Shown here: positions 6,396-9,382 of the stretch, one piece after another
Layout of the letters: every line of letters begins with the position of its first letter
Position numbering within the stretch: position 1 is the stretch's first letter
Source of the DNA: Pseudomonadota bacterium
Lineage (GTDB): Bacteria; Pseudomonadota; Gammaproteobacteria; Burkholderiales; Burkholderiaceae_B
NCBI GenBank assembly: GCA_023432075.1
Contig: JAEYVD010000197.1
Span: 1-9,382, forward strand
Length of the DNA: 9,382 nt
Reading direction: 5' to 3'
The notes under the pieces: generated by a model
The model's input: only the letters and a program-made list of their open reading frames with translations
Told to the model about the DNA's origin: nothing
Databases searched by the model: none
Translations under genes and position numbers: made by a program

Positions 6396-6634
6396 GTGGG
6401 ACGGGCGGGATCGGCGCCCGCGCAGGATGAGGCCGGATAGTTTGCCACAGCGCCGTCGGCCCGGCAGGCGGCTTCGGCCTGCGCCAGCAGTGCCAGCGCT
6501 TCTTGCGCAGACGGCAGGCGGCTGAGCAGCGACAAACCGAGTATCGACAGAAAGAGCGGCGCGTGCGATTCGCCGACGCGCGTGAGCGTTTGCGCCATGC
6601 TGGTGTAGACCTGGTCCAGGGCTTCGGGATTCAT
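6392..6634 (-). CDS. Small uncharacterised protein of the monooxygenase operon (DUF2783-like)
   Basis: An 80-residue protein held between the monooxygenase gene and the MarR gene by two four-base overlaps (ATGA at its start, GTGA at its end), which is good evidence that it is expressed. It is mostly helical: residues 4-20 and 24-58 look like two amphipathic helices, the second rich in leucine (LFLSILGLSLLSRL). There is no signal peptide, metal-binding cluster or catalytic motif, and the last 20 residues look disordered. The spacing of D-x-x-Y, the mid glycine and the leucine-rich helix resembles the small DUF2783 proteins often found beside FAD-dependent monooxygenases; this is recalled, not checked. 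It could be a partner or stabiliser of the monooxygenase. Function unknown. Confidence 0.8.
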   Translation of the reverse strand: MNPEALDQVYTSMAQTLTRVGESHAPLFLSILGLSLLSRLPSAQEALALLAQAEAACRADGAVANYPASSCAGADPARPT

Positions 6635-8256
6635 GCGTGGCCTTTCGAGGTGGCGGTGGGGGTGAGCGAGGGGTAGTAGGGTGCCAGCGCGGCGCGCAGG
6701 TCGGCGGCGGCAGGCGCAATCCAGCGTCCCAGCACGTAGCCGTCGGGGCGCAGCAGGTAGACGGCTCCGGCCTGGTTGCCGTAACGCGCGGCGAGCTGGC
6801 CGTGCGGGTCGGCCAGGCCGCCCGGGCCGGCACGCAACACCCGCAGTGGTCGCGGGGCATCCTGCGTGGCCGCGGCCAGCGCATCCAGCGCGGCCGACAA
6901 GGCTGGCGCGGGCGAAATGGCCAGCGCCACGAAGCCCGCGCCGAAATGGGCGGTCAGGTATTGCGGCACGTCGCCGTCCTGCAGCAGCACGTCGGGCGCC
7001 GGTTGGCCCGGCACGGCGGCCGGGCCAGCCTCGGGGGCGCGGTCCTCGCGGTTCAAGGGCGAGGTGTCGTACGAGATGGGCGCGGACTGGCGGGGATTGA
7101 TGAGCGAGCGCACGCCGTCGTCCACCAGCGCGAGGCGCAGCGCGGCCTCGCGCATGAGCCGGAAGCCGAAGTCCGGCGGCGCCATGAATTCCGTGCTCTT
7201 GGCGCCGTAGGCCAGATTCTGGCGCGTGGCATGGACGCGCTCGATGCTGTAACTGTCCAGCAGGGCGTCGGGCGACTGGCCCTTCAGCACCCAGGCAAGT
7301 TTCCAGGCCAGGTTGCCGGCGTCGTCCAGCCCGGAATTCAGGCCGCGCACGCCGAAGATCGGCACGAGGTGGCCCGCGTCGCCCGCGAACAGCACGCGGC
7401 CGTGGCGGTAGCGATCCAGCGTCAGGCACTTGGCGTTGTAGATCGAGATCCAGAGCGGCTTCCAGGGCGCGGTCTCGCCGATCATGTCCAGGTGGCTCTG
7501 CACACGCGGCAGCACGTTTTCCGGCTTGACGGCTTCGTCGGGGTCTTCGTCGTCACGGATCTGGTAGTCGACGCGCCACACGTTGCCGGGCTGGCGATGC
7601 ATCAGCAGCGTGGACCCCGGATTGGAGGGCGGATCGAACCACGCAAGGCGCTCGACGGGCCGTTGCGATTCCTGTTCGATGTCGACGATGACGTAGCGCC
7701 CCTCGTACTGCATGCCTTCCAGCTTCAAGCCCATCGCGTCGCGCACGGTGCTGCGGCCGCCGTCGCAGGCGACGAGCCAATCGGCGCGCACCGTCTGGCG
7801 GGCGCCGTCCGCCTCCACCTCGACCGATACGCCGTCCGGACCGGGCTGCACGGCCGTGACGCGTGCCGACCAGGCAAGCGTGGCGAGGCCGGGATGGCGC
7901 CGCATGGCCTGGTGCGCGAATTCCTCCACGTAGTACTGCTGGATGTTCACCATCGGGGCGTACCGCTGCAGGGGATCGTGCGGCATCTGGAAGTGCAGGA
8001 CTTCGCGGTCGCGGTAGTAGCTTCGCCCGCCCGTCCAGGCCAGACCCGTGTCGATCAGCGGCCGGTCGGCGCCGATCCAGCCCAGGATCTCCTGCGACCG
8101 GCGCGACATGCAGATGGCGCGGCTGCCGCTGCAATAGCCTTCATCGGCCTCGACGGTGAGGGAGGCGATGCCGTACTCGGCGAGCAGGGCGGCCAGGGTC
8201 AGCCCGACCGGACCGCCGCCGGCGATCAGGACGGGAATGTGCGAGGGGAGCGTCAT
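6631..8256 (-). CDS. FAD-dependent aromatic-type monooxygenase (class A, MhpA/PheA-like)
   Basis: A 541-residue flavoprotein of the PheA/MhpA-like group. The N-terminal dinucleotide fold holds GGGPVG (13-18) and the ribose-binding acid Glu36. The DG motif, contacting FAD and NAD(P)H, is DGGRSTVR (165-172). The GD motif is GDAGHLVPIFG (292-302), followed by GLNSGLDDAGNLAWKL. Residues about 400-530 form the thioredoxin-like C-terminal domain of phenol hydroxylase-type members. Such enzymes use NAD(P)H and oxygen to hydroxylate a phenolic or related aromatic ring. The substrate cannot be named, because no ring-cleavage or other pathway gene lies nearby. The ATG at 8256 has GGAG (8262-8265, minus strand) 5 bases upstream; an in-frame ATG at 8286 lies in the promoter. 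It is the first gene of the operon, and its TGA overlaps the next start as ATGA. Confidence 0.92.
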   Translation of the reverse strand: MTLPSHIPVLIAGGGPVGLTLAALLAEYGIASLTVEADEGYCSGSRAICMSRRSQEILGWIGADRPLIDTGLAWTGGRSYYRDREVLHFQMPHDPLQRYAPMVNIQQYYVEEFAHQAMRRHPGLATLAWSARVTAVQPGPDGVSVEVEADGARQTVRADWLVACDGGRSTVRDAMGLKLEGMQYEGRYVIVDIEQESQRPVERLAWFDPPSNPGSTLLMHRQPGNVWRVDYQIRDDEDPDEAVKPENVLPRVQSHLDMIGETAPWKPLWISIYNAKCLTLDRYRHGRVLFAGDAGHLVPIFGVRGLNSGLDDAGNLAWKLAWVLKGQSPDALLDSYSIERVHATRQNLAYGAKSTEFMAPPDFGFRLMREAALRLALVDDGVRSLINPRQSAPISYDTSPLNREDRAPEAGPAAVPGQPAPDVLLQDGDVPQYLTAHFGAGFVALAISPAPALSAALDALAAATQDAPRPLRVLRAGPGGLADPHGQLAARYGNQAGAVYLLRPDGYVLGRWIAPAAADLRAALAPYYPSLTPTATSKGHA

Positions 8257-8270
8257 GCTGTCTCCAGAAT

Positions 8271-8318
8271 TTGGTTGTTTGCGCAACTATATGCCCGGCA
8301 TGTTGCGCGCGCAACCAA
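8271..8318. promoter_or_regulatory. Nested palindromic operator, probable MarR binding region
   Basis: The arms TTGGTTGTTTGCGCAAC (8271-8287) and the inverse of 8302-8318 match at 14 of 17 positions. Each arm contains a 14-bp palindrome: a perfect GTTGCGCGCGCAAC (8302-8315) and an imperfect GTTGTTTGCGCAAC (8274-8287). The two centres are 28 bp apart. The DNA between holds a third small palindrome, ATGCCCGGCAT (8291-8301). One site covers the -35 box, and the other touches the -10 box and covers the predicted start point. Binding by the operon's MarR protein is inferred. Confidence 0.7.
8286..8314 (-). promoter_or_regulatory. Promoter of the monooxygenase-MarR operon
   Basis: On the minus strand, TTGCGC (8309-8314) and TATAGT (8286-8291) are separated by 17 bases. 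Initiation is expected near 8279, giving a short leader of about 20 bases with GGAG before the ATG at 8256. Both boxes overlap the palindromic operator sites. Confidence 0.72.
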
Positions 8319-8332
8319 TTTTTGAAGGCGAT

Positions 8333-8357
8333 AAAAAACCCGCCAAGGGGCGGGTTT
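8333..8357 (-). terminator. Intrinsic terminator of the DUF6776-like gene
   Basis: Read on the minus strand, AAACCCGCC (8357-8349) pairs with GGCGGGTTT (8344-8336) around a CCTT loop and runs into TTTTTT (8338-8333). It lies 43 bases after the stop codon at 8400 and just before the monooxygenase promoter, isolating the two units. Confidence 0.9.
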
Positions 8358-8399
8358 GGGGGCCGGTTCAGGCCGGTTGGCGGCCATCAGTGGCGCGTG

Positions 8400-9098
8400 T
8401 CAGTTGCGTACGTTGTAGATCCGCATCGCCTGCTGCTTCTGGTTGGCGTCCAGCACGCGCAGCACCACGACCTTGGCGGTGAAACCGTCGGGCAGCTTGA
8501 GCTGGCCCAGCGCGTAGTCGTACCGGTCGACCGTCAGCGCGGGACCTTCCGGCGTCACCGTGGCGGAGCGGCCGTTGGGGTAGGAGCCTTCGATGGCGAA
8601 GGTCAGCGTGCCCTTGAAGGGCGCGCCCGTGCGTTCTTCGCGCATCACCAGCACTTGGTAGTCGAGCAGGCCGGGGGCGCGCTTGAAGGTGGCCGAGCGG
8701 ATGCCGAGGTTGCCGCCGCGGGGGTCGGGCGGCATGGCGTCCTGGAACAGCACCAGTTCCTTGTTCAGGGTTTCGATCTTGGCGCGGCTTTCCGCCAGGT
8801 CGGTGGTCAGCTTTTCGTGACCGGCCTTGTTGGCGTCGCGCTGCTGGGTAGCTTCTTCAAGCTGGGTTTGCAGGCGCTGGCGCTCCATGTTGGAGGCGCT
8901 GAGCTCGCTGTGCAGCTGTTCGGATTGTTCGACGGTCAGGCGTTGCGGGCCGTAGTTGGTTTGCAGGAAGAGCACGCCGCCCGCGCCAAGCGCAATGCCA
9001 ACCAGCAGCAGAACGAGCCAGCGCGGCATGCGGCGCGTGCGTTGTCCCGGTTGGTATACGGAGGGCTTGAACGTGGCCCGTTGCGATCTTCCAAACAT
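8400..9098 (-). CDS. Single-pass inner-membrane protein with periplasmic coiled coil (DUF6776-like)
   Basis: A 232-residue protein. A basic cytoplasmic N-terminus (1-25, with RTRR) precedes one membrane helix (about 26-46, WLVLLLVGIALGAGGVLFL), so the rest is probably periplasmic. Residues about 54-118 form a coiled coil rich in E, Q, L and K. The C-terminal domain (about 128-232) is beta-rich with alternating hydrophobic residues (YQVLVMRE, GTLTFAIEG, AKVVVLRVLD). It resembles the DUF6776 family of betaproteobacteria, which has no known function; this is recalled. The ATG at 9098 is preferred because AGGA (9105-9108, minus strand) lies 6 bases upstream. A second in-frame ATG at 9104 would add two residues. 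It is transcribed away from the MurU-like gene with a 146-base gap, and I saw no clear promoter there. The terminator at 8333-8357 ends its transcript. Confidence 0.82.
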   Translation of the reverse strand: MFGRSQRATFKPSVYQPGQRTRRMPRWLVLLLVGIALGAGGVLFLQTNYGPQRLTVEQSEQLHSELSASNMERQRLQTQLEEATQQRDANKAGHEKLTTDLAESRAKIETLNKELVLFQDAMPPDPRGGNLGIRSATFKRAPGLLDYQVLVMREERTGAPFKGTLTFAIEGSYPNGRSATVTPEGPALTVDRYDYALGQLKLPDGFTAKVVVLRVLDANQKQQAMRIYNVRN

Positions 9099-9244
9099 CC
9101 CCATTCCTAGAAAACTTCCTGTGTATGTGCTCGTGGGCAGGCGCGCGCGCATGCCAAAGCGTCAGAGAATACCCCGTTAGCCGGGGGCGTTGCGTGCGCG
9201 GACAAGCCTCGTTGCGCACCTTGATATTGTGAAATATGTGAGCG

Positions 9245-9382
9245 TCACGCGGCGGAGCTGGCCAGTTCCGCGTCCAGGTCGGCGAGCCGTTGCGGGGTGC
9301 CGACGTCGGTCCAGCGGCCGGCATGCCGCGCGCCGCGCACCTGGTTTTGGCCCATCGCCTGCCGCAGCAGCGGCGCCAGCGG
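9245..9382 (-). CDS. murU: MurU-like nucleotidyltransferase, C-terminal end only
   Basis: The last 45 codons of a gene that begins beyond the window, ending with TGA at 9247-9245. The fragment PLAPLLRQAM is followed by GRWTDVGTPQRLADLDAEL. The pattern G-x-W-x-DVGTP-x-RL is the C-terminal signature of bacterial sugar-phosphate nucleotidyltransferases. The LAPLLR lead-in and the short tail fit the MurU branch (N-acetylmuramate 1-phosphate uridylyltransferase), which acts in peptidoglycan recycling. A mannose-1-phosphate guanylyltransferase-like or glucose-1-phosphate transferase member cannot be excluded, because the N-terminal nucleotide-binding motif is outside the window. The gene runs in the same direction as the DUF6776-like gene. 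A weak hairpin CCCCG/CGGGG (9172-9176, 9182-9186) in the gap has no good T tract. Confidence 0.65.
   Translation of the reverse strand, partial: PLAPLLRQAMGQNQVRGARHAGRWTDVGTPQRLADLDAELASSAA

Noticed and set aside
6396..6884. An upstream extension of the MarR reading frame by up to 163 codons.
   Set aside because: The extension overlaps the 80-residue gene and the end of the monooxygenase in another frame and has no domain. The GTG at 6395 forms a GTGA overlap with the preceding stop, and the resulting length is normal for MarR.
6637..8325. A 562-codon plus-strand open frame opposite the monooxygenase gene.
   Set aside because: It is the antisense shadow of a complete flavoprotein. The translation is repetitive in R, G, H and A without family features.
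9225..9250. A CRP-like site near TGTGA and GTGAGCGTCAC downstream of the MurU-like gene.
   Set aside because: The half-site spacing does not fit the CRP consensus, and the palindrome overlaps the stop codon of a gene rather than a promoter.

Overview
This is a high-GC chromosomal window. Every gene recognised is an ordinary gene of a betaproteobacterium; the mix (GGDEF/EAL hybrid, lipoprotein 5'-nucleotidase, YiaD-like OmpA lipoprotein, stand-alone pterin carbinolamine dehydratase, MarR-controlled flavin monooxygenase, MurU-like protein) suggests Burkholderiales, most likely an Alcaligenaceae member such as Achromobacter or Bordetella. The taxon is an inference from protein style and base composition. 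I see no integrase, transposase, CRISPR array or phage gene.

Left part (1-2551): the 3' end of a short-chain dehydrogenase gene, then a near-consensus sigma70 promoter driving tRNA-Lys(CTT). A symmetrical hairpin with a T tract on each side ends the tRNA transcript and also the convergent minus-strand gene for a GAF-GGDEF-EAL cyclic-di-GMP protein. That protein has a complete EAL site but an altered GGDEF site (GSDEF), so it is more likely a phosphodiesterase than a cyclase.

Middle part (2552-5929): a 439-base divergent spacer, then three plus-strand genes. They encode a lipoprotein metallophosphatase/5'-nucleotidase of the UshA type, a glycine-zipper OmpA-family lipoprotein like YiaD, and pterin-4a-carbinolamine dehydratase (phhB). 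A strong intrinsic terminator lies between the last two, only 12 bases before the phhB start codon.

Right part (5930-9382): all minus strand. A tight operon runs FAD-dependent aromatic-type monooxygenase, 80-residue unknown protein, MarR regulator, joined by ATGA and GTGA overlaps. Its promoter (TTGCGC, 17 bases, TATAGT) is covered by two near-identical 14-bp palindromes, one over the -35 box and one over the start point; this looks like the binding region of the operon's own MarR protein and is the best-supported regulatory finding here. Upstream of it are a clear terminator, a gene for a single-pass inner-membrane coiled-coil protein (DUF6776-like), and the 3' end of a MurU-like nucleotidyltransferase gene.

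I did not find a clearly new biological system. The most interesting parts are the monooxygenase operon with its small uncharacterised protein and nested operator, the altered GGDEF domain, and the terminator in the phhB leader.
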